Shown piece by piece: positions 1-5,755 of a stretch of DNA of 11,156 nucleotides. Made by a program: the position numbers and the translations under genes. The notes under the pieces are model-generated. The model had not been told where the DNA came from, ran no database searches, and was given only the letters and a program-made list of their open reading frames with translations. Position 1 is the first letter of the stretch. Each line of letters begins with the position of its first letter. Origin of the DNA: Candidatus Omnitrophota bacterium (lineage in GTDB: Bacteria > Omnitrophota > Gorgyraeia > Gygaellales > Profunditerraquicolaceae); the NCBI GenBank assembly GCA_028717985.1, contig JAQUMS010000015.1:1-11156 (forward strand), written 5' to 3'.

Positions 1-108
1 TCCAATTGCTCCTCCGGCTAAAAGCGCGAAGCATCCTGATAACAAAGGCGCCGTTAAAATCAATGAAAAAAATATTACTGCATTAAATATCCCTGTTCTC
101 TTTACCAT
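1..108 (-). CDS. Small glycine-rich lipoprotein, N-terminal part (runs off the window)
   Basis: The first 36 codons of a gene that continues beyond the window edge. The start is fixed by an excellent AAGGAGG ribosome site seven bases upstream (111-120). The product begins with basic residues (MVKR), a hydrophobic stretch of about 18 residues and a clear lipobox LLSGC, so Cys26 should become the acylated N-terminus and the protein should be anchored in the envelope. After the cysteine it reads FALLAGGAIG. This Ala/Gly-rich start resembles DUF3568-type small lipoproteins; that family call is from memory and only tentative because the body is missing. It lies 31 nt downstream of the 153-residue lipoprotein and is probably the last visible member of the lipoprotein transcription unit. 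Confidence 0.8.
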   Translation of the reverse strand, partial: MVKRTGIFNAVIFFSLILTAPLLSGCFALLAGGAIG

Positions 109-139
109 GGTAACCTCCTTGTTTTCGGCTTTACGCCCT

Positions 140-601
140 TTATTTCATGCTTAAAACGATACGATCATTTTGTATTCCCGGCAAAACCTCGGCAAACCGC
201 ATCATCATGTCATCAAAAGACTTTAACCTTGAAATTTTCATGTTGTCTTGGTTCAGCTTTACCGCATACCCGGTTTCTTCTTCAATGATTTTTTCAATAG
301 TCGCGTTAGTATAATGTTTGGGATCAAATTTTACCTGTTTTAGGTCTTTTATATCCAGGGAACCCCGAGACGTGCCCGGCAGGTAAATCGTCCCATTAGA
401 AAAATCAACAGCGTACGCAATGACGCCCGGAATTATAAAAAGCAATAAACAAAGCCCATCCATAACAGCAACCCCCGCATCGATCCTCCCGCCTTTTTGC
501 CCTCTGCGTTCAGGATACATAAGGGTCCCACACCCTGCTAACTGAACAATTAAAACAGCGCAAACTAAAACATTTAACGTTTTCACGAGTTTTTTAAACA
601 T
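140..601 (-). CDS. YceK/YidQ-like lipoprotein of 153 residues
   Basis: Predicted envelope lipoprotein. Residues 1-23 form a signal peptide (MFKK, then a hydrophobic core) ending in the lipobox LAGC, with Cys24 as acylation site. Residues 25-75 hold a pattern I associate with short lipoproteins of the YceK/YidQ type: GTLMYPERRGQ, then a hydrophobic segment (about 43-66, containing FIIPGVIAYAVDF) and the motif GTIYLP. The C-terminal half (80-153) is polar and charged with no motif I recognise. An AAAGG ribosome site precedes the start. No enzymatic function can be assigned; family members are mostly uncharacterised. The hydrophobic segment could make a second membrane contact. It sits between two other small lipoprotein genes on the same strand. 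Confidence 0.75.
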   Translation of the reverse strand: MFKKLVKTLNVLVCAVLIVQLAGCGTLMYPERRGQKGGRIDAGVAVMDGLCLLLFIIPGVIAYAVDFSNGTIYLPGTSRGSLDIKDLKQVKFDPKHYTNATIEKIIEEETGYAVKLNQDNMKISRLKSFDDMMMRFAEVLPGIQNDRIVLSMK

Positions 602-687
602 AGTTCCAACCTTTCTACATAGCTTTTTCTCTCGCGTTTACAAATAATTAGCGAAACCACAACTTTCCAACCATATATGGACAGTCT

Positions 688-870
688 TTACTTAGACCAC
701 GTCACTCCGCCGCTATTTTGACCACCTTGAATTTTTAAATACGGCCCGCTATCCCTGTGGTGGCGGGAACGCGCACAACCTGCGCCTATAATAACAAAAA
801 TCACCAAAACTAACCCTATACACGCCTTTTTTTTAAACATATATTTTAATTTTCTAAGCTGAATTTTCAT
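688..870 (-). CDS. Small 60-residue lipoprotein
   Basis: Hypothetical small lipoprotein. The start at 870 is preferred over the ATG at 897 because a GGAGG ribosome site lies just before it; the upstream ATG has none and would begin inside a palindrome. The product opens with a very basic region (MKIQLRKLKYMFKKK), then a hydrophobic core (about 18-31) ending VIIGAGC, a plausible lipobox with Cys32. The 28-residue mature part is Gly/Ser/His rich (ARSRHHRDSG..., ending GGVTWSK). I do not recognise a family. The internal ATG at residue 11 (MFKKKAC) would also give a good signal peptide but lacks a ribosome site. The hairpin at 879-898 abuts the ribosome site. Confidence 0.6.
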   Translation of the reverse strand: MKIQLRKLKYMFKKKACIGLVLVIFVIIGAGCARSRHHRDSGPYLKIQGGQNSGGVTWSK

Positions 871-878
871 AGTGCCTC

Positions 879-898
879 CTTGCCTGCCGACAGGCAAG
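879..898 (-). promoter_or_regulatory. Hairpin abutting a ribosome-binding site
   Basis: Perfect 8-bp inverted repeat (CTTGCCTG / CAGGCAAG) with a 4-base loop, lying between the entericidin-like gene and the 60-residue lipoprotein. On the transcript the 3' arm ends in AAG, the first bases of the AAGGAGG ribosome site of the downstream gene, so folding could reduce or tune its translation or stabilise the upstream message end. No U-tract follows, so it is not a classical terminator. Palindromes of the CCTGCCGGCAGG type are also common dispersed extragenic repeats, so it may simply be one of those. Confidence 0.45.
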
Positions 899-924
899 TC
901 TTATGTTTTATCTTCTTTTACAAT

Positions 925-1056
925 TTATTTACCGATATTTTCAATATGTTTCCCCGTGTCCTGCAAATCTTTTCCCACGCCTCTGGCCGCGTTACATCCT
1001 AAAAGTAACGTTATTAAGATCAGGACTATCACGCTCACTAATGTAAATTTTTTCAT
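925..1056 (-). CDS. Entericidin-like 43-residue lipopeptide
   Basis: A very short gene easily missed by ORF callers. It encodes 43 residues: MKKFTLVSVIVLILITLLLGC, then NAARGVGKDLQDTGKHIENIGK. The hydrophobic core ends in the lipobox LLGC (Cys21). The mature peptide matches the entericidin pattern, in which Cys-Asn-(T/A)-A-R-G-x-G-x-D-(V/L)-Q-D is followed by a short amphipathic helix. Entericidins are tiny envelope lipopeptides; in E. coli the EcnA/EcnB pair is described as an antidote/toxin pair induced in stationary phase. A single gene here more likely serves envelope stress than a toxin-antitoxin role. An AAGGGG ribosome site precedes the ATG. The next lipoprotein starts 54 nt downstream. 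Confidence 0.8.
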   Translation of the reverse strand: MKKFTLVSVIVLILITLLLGCNAARGVGKDLQDTGKHIENIGK

Positions 1057-1130
1057 ATTATTCCCCTTTGTGTATGAACACACCATTCGCCACAAGGCCA
1101 TACCGGTGAAATTTCCCCATTACGGACCCC

Positions 1131-1157
1131 CCGGCGGCTCCTTATTGGAATCGCCGG
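1131..1157. repeat. GC-rich inverted repeat (hairpin) in an intergenic stretch
   Basis: An imperfect inverted repeat with 11-base arms (CCGGCG core on both ends) and a 5-base loop, between the decayed small gene and the entericidin-like gene. On the minus-strand transcript one A/C mismatch and one U-G wobble interrupt the stem. Neither strand shows a T-tract after it, so it is not an intrinsic terminator; it might stabilise the entericidin message or separate the two reading units. Apart from this, I see no gene in 1057-1197. Confidence 0.35.
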
Positions 1158-1197
1158 ATCCCCAAAAAACGCCGGTTACCTGATCAACGCGGTGTGT

Positions 1198-1348
1198 TTA
1201 CTTTTTGTTAATATGAATACCCCCGTCTTTGCCCCCTTCGACATCTTTGGCGTATTTACCAGCCCAATCCTTTTGAGCATGGACAACCACCCGGTCACCC
1301 ACCGATAAAAAGAAACCACACCCAATAACCTAACGTATTATTTTCCAT
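1198..1348 (-). pseudogene. Decayed small exported-protein gene (frameshifted)
   Basis: The ATG at 1348 has a good ribosome site (GAGAGG, 7-base spacing) and opens a hydrophobic reading frame (MENNTLGYWVWFLFIGG) that stops at 1295-1297. Overlapping that stop, a second frame runs open to a TAA at 1198 and looks coding: GDRVVVHAQKDWAGKYAKDV, then EGGKDGGIHINKK. The total length of 151 nt is one base off a multiple of three, as expected for a single indel. The second frame also reads VIGCGFFLSVGDRVVVHAQ upstream, but is closed by a TAG at about codon 9. The intact ancestor was probably a signal-peptide protein of about 50 residues cleaved near VHA-Q. I do not recognise the family; a sequencing error is also possible. 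Confidence 0.45.
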
Positions 1349-1369
1349 GCCGGCACCTCTCTTGATATA

Positions 1370-1398
1370 ATTATAGTCCTACAGAAAAATATCGGAAT
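1370..1398 (-). promoter_or_regulatory. Possible weak sigma70-type promoter for the small-protein cluster
   Basis: A perfect TATAAT lies at 1370-1375, about 12 bases upstream of the ribosome site of the gene starting at 1348. The -35 region 17 bases upstream (ATTCCG) is poor. The layout CAATT, then an ATTTTT tract, then GAC-TATAAT resembles the three better promoters described elsewhere, but the TTGTACC-type inverted repeat is missing. It may be a secondary promoter downstream of the large palindrome. Confidence 0.3.
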
Positions 1399-1434
1399 TG
1401 GCTAATTCTGCTTTTTATTGACTTTTTTCTATCA

Positions 1435-1501
1435 TTCCCCTTGTCCACTCCGGAAGTGGGACAGGTTTTATTTGTCCCACTTCCGGAGTGGACAAGGGGA
1501 A
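1435..1501. repeat. Perfect 29-bp palindrome with 9-base loop
   Basis: The arms 1435-1463 and 1473-1501 are perfect reverse complements over 29 bases, with loop GGTTTTATT. Each arm is itself an imperfect palindrome around CCGG (TGTCC-ACT-CCGG-AGT-GGACA), so the element can fold as one long hairpin or as two smaller ones. Neither side has a T-tract, so it is not a typical terminator. It lies between the strong promoter at 1526-1570 and the first small gene, so any transcript from that promoter carries it in its leader. Perfect symmetry in an intergenic stretch suggests a recently moved palindromic element (REP or MITE-like). Confidence 0.85.
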
Positions 1502-1523
1502 GTTCAAATACTTATCTCTAATG

Positions 1524-1644
1524 CTATTATAGGGAACGACAAAAATGAAATCAATTGTACCAGGGTATAACTGTAAGATTATACTCTTGACGCGCAGGGG
1601 AATTGTATTGCGAGAGTAAATAGGAAGTATTCCGGTTTACTTAA
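1524..1644 (-). repeat. Intergenic repeat module, copy A
   Basis: This stretch of about 120 bases aligns with 3607-3727 over its whole length. It includes the promoter core, the TTGTACC/GGTATAA inverted repeat, TTATACT, a GCGCG patch and a distal block (1620-1644) that matches 18 of 25 bases of copy B. The distal end lies about 13 bases from the stop codon of the receiver gene ending at 1658; copy B lies 2 bases from the stop of another regulator. It reads as an extended promoter/upstream activating region or a duplicated intergenic segment. No open frame is shared. With the palindrome (1435-1501) and the -10 at 1370 it accounts for most of the 309-base gap without a gene. Confidence 0.6.
1526..1570 (-). 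promoter_or_regulatory. Promoter A with putative activator operator
   Basis: Read on the minus strand: -35 TTGATT (1549-1554), 17-base spacer, -10 TATAAT (1526-1531), predicted start near 1519. Immediately upstream of the -35 lies the inverted repeat TTGTACC-AG-GGTATAA (1555-1570, plus-strand reading), centred near -43, where class II activators bind. It points towards the small lipoprotein cluster beginning at 1348, with a leader of roughly 170 bases that includes the long palindrome. The same architecture recurs at 3609-3652 and 10466-10509. Confidence 0.6.
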
Positions 1645-1657
1645 CGCGAGTAAGATA

Positions 1658-2068
1658 TTATTCACTATTTTTATGCGCCTGTGCCGCTTTAACAGAATCA
1701 TGATATTCATCCAGCAACTTTCTTATTTTGCCCTCTACTACATCAAAATCAAACGGCTTAAAAATATAATCACATGCCTTAATGTTTTTCGGCTTTTCGT
1801 CTATTTTAAATCGGTTATCGCCTGTCAAAAAGATCACCGGGATATTAGAATGTTTGCGGATTTTAGTTATAACCTCATACCCATTCATCTGCCCTCTTAA
1901 TTTAATATCCATGAGAATGAGATCCGGTTTATTTTTTTCCATACTTTGTATGGCATCTTCTCCCATAGAAACAGGTTTGAGGACATTGTAGCCGCATCCT
2001 TCTAAACATAACTTTAAGCTTTTCGCTATGACCGCCTCATCTTCAACTATCAGAATGTTTTTTCTCAT
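1658..2068 (-). CDS. Stand-alone CheY-like receiver protein, 136 residues
   Basis: Single-domain response regulator. The receiver covers about residues 4-118: acidic pair E9/D10, phospho-acceptor Asp54 (LILMDIKL), Thr82 (VIFLTGD) and Lys104 (FKPF), all the residues needed for phosphotransfer. There is no output domain; the C-terminal 18 residues (DSVKAAQAHKNSE) are a polar tail. It starts with a GGAAGG ribosome site, 23 nt after the stop of the HisKA_2 kinase gene (2092-3147), so that kinase is its likely phosphodonor. The MDIKLRGQMNGYEVI region is typical of receivers paired with HisKA_2-type kinases. It probably acts by protein-protein contact or as a phosphorelay intermediate. No terminator is visible after it. 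Confidence 0.9.
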   Translation of the reverse strand: MRKNILIVEDEAVIAKSLKLCLEGCGYNVLKPVSMGEDAIQSMEKNKPDLILMDIKLRGQMNGYEVITKIRKHSNIPVIFLTGDNRFKIDEKPKNIKACDYIFKPFDFDVVEGKIRKLLDEYHDSVKAAQAHKNSE

Positions 2069-2091
2069 CCAAAACCTTCCGGCAATTAAAA

Positions 2092-3147
2092 TTAAATTTT
2101 AAAGGTAATTCTAAAATGAGTTCCCCCTACTCTATTGAGCTTAACTTTACCGCCCAACTGATTTTCTATCGTAGAGACGACAAGCGCCAAACCAACGGTT
2201 TTTGTTTTATAGAGATCGAACCCCTTTGGAAAACCAATACCGTCATCGCTCACCTTTATTTCCAGCGTACCCTTATTGATCAAACGGAGAGAGAGAATAA
2301 TCTTTCCGCGCCTCTCCCCAGGAAAAGCATATTTGAATGAATTCGAAAGCAATTCATTAATAATCAGCCCGCAGGGAACCGCAATGTCCATTTTTAACAA
2401 CACCTTAGTCACATTAGTCTTCATGGTGATTTTTCCCCTGTCAACGCCGTAAGCTAAAAGCAAACTATTGATTAAGTCACGGACATAGCAGGAGATATCA
2501 ATACTCATAAAATCTTTTCCTTCACAGAGCTTCTCATGGACAAGAGCAATGACCCTGATACGTTCCTGAGTCTGTTTAAACACATTAATAACTTCTATAT
2601 TTTTTGAATTACCAAGCTTCAACTGCAAAAGGCTTGTTATAATTTGCAGGTTATTCTTAACGCGGTGGTGAAGCTCTCTCAAAAGGGACTCTTTTTCTTT
2701 TAAAGACCGCAGAACGAGCTTTTCGGCTCTCCTGCGATCAGTGATATCGCGAATATTGCATTGGATCACCCGGTGATGATTAACGAGATAAACATTACTG
2801 ACAAATTCAACATTGATGAAATGCCCGTCTTTTGTTTTTAAAGGTAGATCTTCATACCGGACGTATTTTTTGGTTTGTAATTCTAAAAATGATTTTTGTG
2901 ATGCCCTAATGTCCTTGAAAGTCCCAATCTCCCAAAGTTCTTTTCCTAAAAGTTCTTCTTTAGAATACCCAAGCATCTTTATCAAGAAAGGATTCACATC
3001 AGTGATCTTTCCTGTATCCGCGTCAAGAATCAATATCCCGTCCTGCGCTGATTCAAAAAGCCTGCGGTAACGAATCTCGGAAGCTTCTAAGCTCGCCCAG
3101 CCTCTCGAATATCCAGAAACACCCGTTTGCCCCATAATTTTATTCAT
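2092..3147 (-). CDS. PAS-domain sensor histidine kinase, HisKA_2 type, 351 residues
   Basis: Cytoplasmic sensor kinase with no membrane segment. A PAS domain spans about residues 24-138 (FESAQDGILILDADTGKI, ending NIRDITDRRRAE), followed by a short linker. A HisKA_2 phosphoacceptor domain (155-225) carries LLRELHHRVKNNLQ, His161 being the expected phosphorylation site. The HATPase domain (245-351) has its N box at INELLSNSFKYAF (Asn264) and G box at DDGIGFP. The PAS has no cofactor residues I can name, so the signal is unknown. The only possible ATG (3147) is 13 bases from GGAGG, longer than usual; an in-frame stop just upstream excludes other starts. It lies 45 nt after one receiver gene and 23 nt before another, so it probably phosphorylates one or both. 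Confidence 0.92.
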   Translation of the reverse strand: MNKIMGQTGVSGYSRGWASLEASEIRYRRLFESAQDGILILDADTGKITDVNPFLIKMLGYSKEELLGKELWEIGTFKDIRASQKSFLELQTKKYVRYEDLPLKTKDGHFINVEFVSNVYLVNHHRVIQCNIRDITDRRRAEKLVLRSLKEKESLLRELHHRVKNNLQIITSLLQLKLGNSKNIEVINVFKQTQERIRVIALVHEKLCEGKDFMSIDISCYVRDLINSLLLAYGVDRGKITMKTNVTKVLLKMDIAVPCGLIINELLSNSFKYAFPGERRGKIILSLRLINKGTLEIKVSDDGIGFPKGFDLYKTKTVGLALVVSTIENQLGGKVKLNRVGGTHFRITFKI

Positions 3148-3192
3148 CTTGATCTTTTACCCTCCTGCCCTAACAGACTTAAGATGCCATTT

Positions 3193-3576
3193 TTACTTTT
3201 CAAATGCGGCATTAATAAGATCAACCAGCACCCGGTCTTTAAACGGCTTTTGTAAATATCCCACTGCCCCTGCTTTTAAAGCCCGATCATAATTCGCGCC
3301 ATTTTTCCCTGCAGAAATAAGAATGACCGGACGTTTGGATCCGGATTCAATAATGCGCTGCTGAGCTTTCCAGCCGTCTAATCCCGGCATATGGATGTCC
3401 AGGATCAAACAACCGGAAACGCTATTAGGCACGGCGCTAAAAAACGCCTCCGCGCACGTAAAGGTATCAACGGTAAACCCGTACGTAGACAACAAAACAC
3501 CCAACGCGCGGCATACTGAGACGTCATCATCCACAATGTAAATTTGTTTTTTCTCCAGGAACATTCTCGCCGCCAT
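3193..3576 (-). CDS. FixJ-like receiver without DNA-binding domain, 127 residues
   Basis: Stand-alone receiver: acidic cluster D16-D18 (YIVDDD), phospho-acceptor Asp60 (LILDIHMPGLDG), Ser88 in place of Thr (VILISAG), and Lys110 (LQKPF). Its sequence (SVCRALGVLLSTYGFTVDTF) closely parallels the receiver of the full-length FixJ-type regulator encoded at 3730-4350 (SVCRALSLLLKSHGFKVETF). The two probably arose by duplication, this one ending before the LuxR helix-turn-helix. It may compete for or buffer the same kinase. No strong ribosome site is visible; the ATG five codons in (MFLEKK) is an alternative start. It is the first gene behind promoter B (3609-3652). Confidence 0.9.
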   Translation of the reverse strand: MAARMFLEKKQIYIVDDDVSVCRALGVLLSTYGFTVDTFTCAEAFFSAVPNSVSGCLILDIHMPGLDGWKAQQRIIESGSKRPVILISAGKNGANYDRALKAGAVGYLQKPFKDRVLVDLINAAFEK

Positions 3577-3606
3577 CTTTACGTTATGCCATTTTTATTT
3601 TCAATA

Positions 3607-3727
3607 CTATTTTAGGAACGGCAAAAATAAAATCAATTGTACCCTGGTATAATAGGAGGATTTTTATACTACAGCGCGAAGAAATTATATCTTTGAAATA
3701 TTACGGGGAGTACTACGGATTACGTAA
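3607..3727 (-). repeat. Intergenic repeat module, copy B
   Basis: Second copy of the roughly 120-base module seen at 1524-1644. Besides the promoter it keeps TTATACT, GCGCG and a distal block ending in TTACGTAA (copy A: TTACTTAA). It fills the 153-base space between the FixJ-type regulator and the next receiver gene. Conservation beyond the core promoter suggests either a functional upstream region or an intergenic duplication that accompanied expansion of the receiver genes. Confidence 0.6.
3609..3652 (-). promoter_or_regulatory. Promoter B with putative activator operator
   Basis: Minus-strand reading: -35 TTGATT (3631-3636), 16-base spacer, -10 TAAAAT (3609-3614), predicted start near 3602, about 25 bases before the start codon at 3576. 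Upstream lies TTGTACC-CT-GGTATAA (3637-3652), centred near -42. It should drive the receiver, HisKA_2 kinase and receiver genes (3576-1658). Confidence 0.6.
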
Positions 3728-3729
3728 GG

Positions 3730-4350
3730 CTAAAAGGAAGTAATACCTGCTTTTTGGGCAAAGTGGATAAGTTCAGTCACGGTTTTAGCACGCATCTTTT
3801 GCATGACCCGGCTGCGGTGAACCTTGATCGTTTGAAGGGAAATTCCCCACTTGAAGGCAATTTGTTTACTCAGCATCCCCTTGGCTACGAGTCGAAAAAC
3901 TTCAAGTTCTCGCGGAGACAAGGTTTTGACGCGGCATTTAATTTTTGATATTTCGTCTTGTTCTTTAATCTGGCCGTTGTTTTTTACGATAGCCTGTGTA
4001 ATGGAATCAAGAAGTTTTTTCTTGGTAAAAGGCTTGGGAAGAAAATCAACAGCTCCTGCTTTCATACCTTTCACGCTCATAGGAATATCACCGTGTCCGG
4101 TGATAAAAACAATAGGGATCCTAAGCTCCCGCGTTGCCATTGACTCCTGAAGGGCAAGCCCATTGATATCCGGCAGTTGAATATCCAAAACCAGACATGC
4201 CGGCAATTTAAGATGTTTAAATGCAAGAAAATCTGCCGCGCGCATAAACGTCTCAACCTTAAACCCGTGTGATTTTAACAATAAGGATAAAGCCCTGCAC
4301 ACAGAAATATCGTCATCGACTATATAAACAATAGACCTGCGGTTGTTCAT
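3730..4350 (-). CDS. FixJ/NarL-family response regulator with LuxR-type DNA-binding domain
   Basis: The only regulator in the window with a DNA-binding output. The receiver domain (about 6-120) has acidic residues D12-D14, phospho-acceptor Asp56 (LVLDIQLPDING), Thr84 (VFITGHGDIPMSV, a FixJ hallmark) and Lys106 (PKPF). A linker (121-140) leads to the LuxR/GerE helix-turn-helix (143-203: LSPRELEVFRLVAKGMLSKQ, then IKVHRSRVMQKM). At 206 residues it has normal FixJ/TtrR/NodW length. Phosphorylation should lead to dimerisation and promoter binding. It has an AGGGGGG ribosome site and begins 41 nt after the LOV-like kinase gene, its most likely partner in a FixL/FixJ-like pair. It is the best candidate to bind the inverted repeats in promoters A-C (inference). 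Confidence 0.93.
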   Translation of the reverse strand: MNNRRSIVYIVDDDISVCRALSLLLKSHGFKVETFMRAADFLAFKHLKLPACLVLDIQLPDINGLALQESMATRELRIPIVFITGHGDIPMSVKGMKAGAVDFLPKPFTKKKLLDSITQAIVKNNGQIKEQDEISKIKCRVKTLSPRELEVFRLVAKGMLSKQIAFKWGISLQTIKVHRSRVMQKMRAKTVTELIHFAQKAGITSF

Positions 4351-4391
4351 TAGTTTGCCCCCCCTGAATCTATTTTTGCAAACTATTTCCC

Positions 4392-5696
4392 TTACCTGCC
4401 CTTTATTATATCGATCGGAATGGTGAAATAAAAGGTCGCGCCGCGATCAGGATTATTTTTCCCATCCAATCGCCCGCCGTGCGCCTCAATAATGGAACGG
4501 CTGATAGACAACCCCATACCTAAACCATCCGGCTTGCTCGTAAAAAACCGGGAGAAGAGTTTAGGGATATTGCCTGCAGGAATGCCGCATCCGGAATCCA
4601 TCACCTCCACAATAATCGTCTCGGTATCTTTACGCGATGTACGAATCAATATTTCACGGGCATCGTGACTACTACTCTCCAACGCATCAAAACTATTACT
4701 GATAAGATTCAGGAGAACCTGCTGCAGTTGTATCCGGTCGCCGAGGACAAACGGGAGGTCACTCTTAAGCTCGATCTTTAAGGCAACGTTCCTTACGGTG
4801 GCATCGGTAATAATAAGCGCAATGGTCTCATTAATAAGGACGTTGATATCAAGCAATTTCATTTCAGGAGCGCTCTTCTTTAACAACACACGTAATCTCT
4901 GGATAACATCAGCCGCCCGCTGGTCATCATTAATAATATACGAAAGAATCTTGTGTAGTTCGGGTTCCCTGTTTTCAAGTATGCGTTGAGCAGCCTGGGC
5001 GTAAGAAAGAATAGCCGTAAGCGGTTGATTGATCTCATGGGCCAAGGACGAGACAAATTCCGCAAGTTTTCCCACTCTGGTGACATGCAAAAGCTCCTCG
5101 CGCTGTTCGCCAATTTCTAACTCCTTCTCCCTCATTAAGGTAATATCCGTCTGGATCCCCACATAATGGGTGACGGAACCGATAGAATCACGCACCGGAG
5201 CGATACGCAGTGAATTCCAGTATTTTTTACCATTCTTTTTAAAATTAAGCATCTCCCCGTGAAAAGAGTTACCTTTACATATCGTGTATTTTATTTCATT
5301 GACTATGCGGGGATCAGCATTGGTTCCATAGGAAAAAAAATAACTTCGGCCCAGGATCTCTCTTTTCGCATAACCGGTCATCTTTTGAAATGCCTGATTG
5401 GCATAGATAACAGGAAAATCCCGGTTTTGGGCATCGATAATAAAAATACCGTCGGTAGCCGATTCCATCGCTTTAGTACAGATATGAATCTGTTCTTCTG
5501 ACCGCATCTGTTTCTCTATCCCATTCCTCAATTGCCCGCTCTTAAGCGTGATCTCATCAGCTTGTTGTTTAATTTTAACTCCCAGGTCCTCACAGTTTTG
5601 GCTTAAATCAGAAACTACCCCCTTAAGACGCGAATGCTCCCTATTTCGGATATTATTTCTTAATACGGGTTTTTTCGTTATCTTTTTTATTTTCAT
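4392..5696 (-). CDS. LOV-like PAS sensor histidine kinase lacking the photoactive cysteine, 434 residues
   Basis: Soluble histidine kinase. Residues 1-70 are charged and probably coiled coil. A PAS domain (72-187) closely follows the LOV pattern: YANQAFQKMTGY, GR, then LNFKKNGKKYWN, APVRD and HYVGIQTDIT. Positions equivalent to LOV flavin contacts are present (Asn151, Asn161, Gln182), but the GRNCRFLQ motif reads GRSYFFSYG, so the adduct-forming Cys is Tyr119. The HisKA domain carries LAHEINQPL (His220), as in FixL-type kinases. The HATPase domain has Asn334, DSGCGIP and GLGMGL. The ATG at 5696 lacks a clear ribosome site, but the next Met is at residue 64. The adjacent FixJ-type regulator is the likely partner. 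It may sense redox state or light through flavin, or be a non-flavin PAS. Confidence 0.9.
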   Translation of the reverse strand: MKIKKITKKPVLRNNIRNREHSRLKGVVSDLSQNCEDLGVKIKQQADEITLKSGQLRNGIEKQMRSEEQIHICTKAMESATDGIFIIDAQNRDFPVIYANQAFQKMTGYAKREILGRSYFFSYGTNADPRIVNEIKYTICKGNSFHGEMLNFKKNGKKYWNSLRIAPVRDSIGSVTHYVGIQTDITLMREKELEIGEQREELLHVTRVGKLAEFVSSLAHEINQPLTAILSYAQAAQRILENREPELHKILSYIINDDQRAADVIQRLRVLLKKSAPEMKLLDINVLINETIALIITDATVRNVALKIELKSDLPFVLGDRIQLQQVLLNLISNSFDALESSSHDAREILIRTSRKDTETIIVEVMDSGCGIPAGNIPKLFSRFFTSKPDGLGMGLSISRSIIEAHGGRLDGKNNPDRGATFYFTIPIDIIKGR

Positions 5697-5755
5697 ATAT
5701 AGTTATAGACTGCTCTTCTTCACGATTCTATTTTCCATGTGGGGACACAAAACTA

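Noticed and set aside
872..1183. Plus-strand open frame of 103 codons opposite the small lipoproteins
   Set aside because: It lies antisense to the well-supported entericidin-like gene and to the start of the 60-residue lipoprotein; the product is a low-complexity mix with no ribosome site or motif.
1435..1501. Long palindrome as an intrinsic terminator for the upstream signalling unit
   Set aside because: No run of T follows the stem on either strand, and a strong promoter on the same strand lies between the gene end and the palindrome.
1555..1620. A second, plus-strand promoter (TTGACG near 1588) reading towards the receiver gene
   Set aside because: No acceptable -10 lies at the right distance and the gene ahead is on the opposite strand.
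3851..4150. Plus-strand open frame of 99 codons opposite the FixJ-type regulator
   Set aside because: It is a shadow of the receiver and linker coding sequence, with no start signals.
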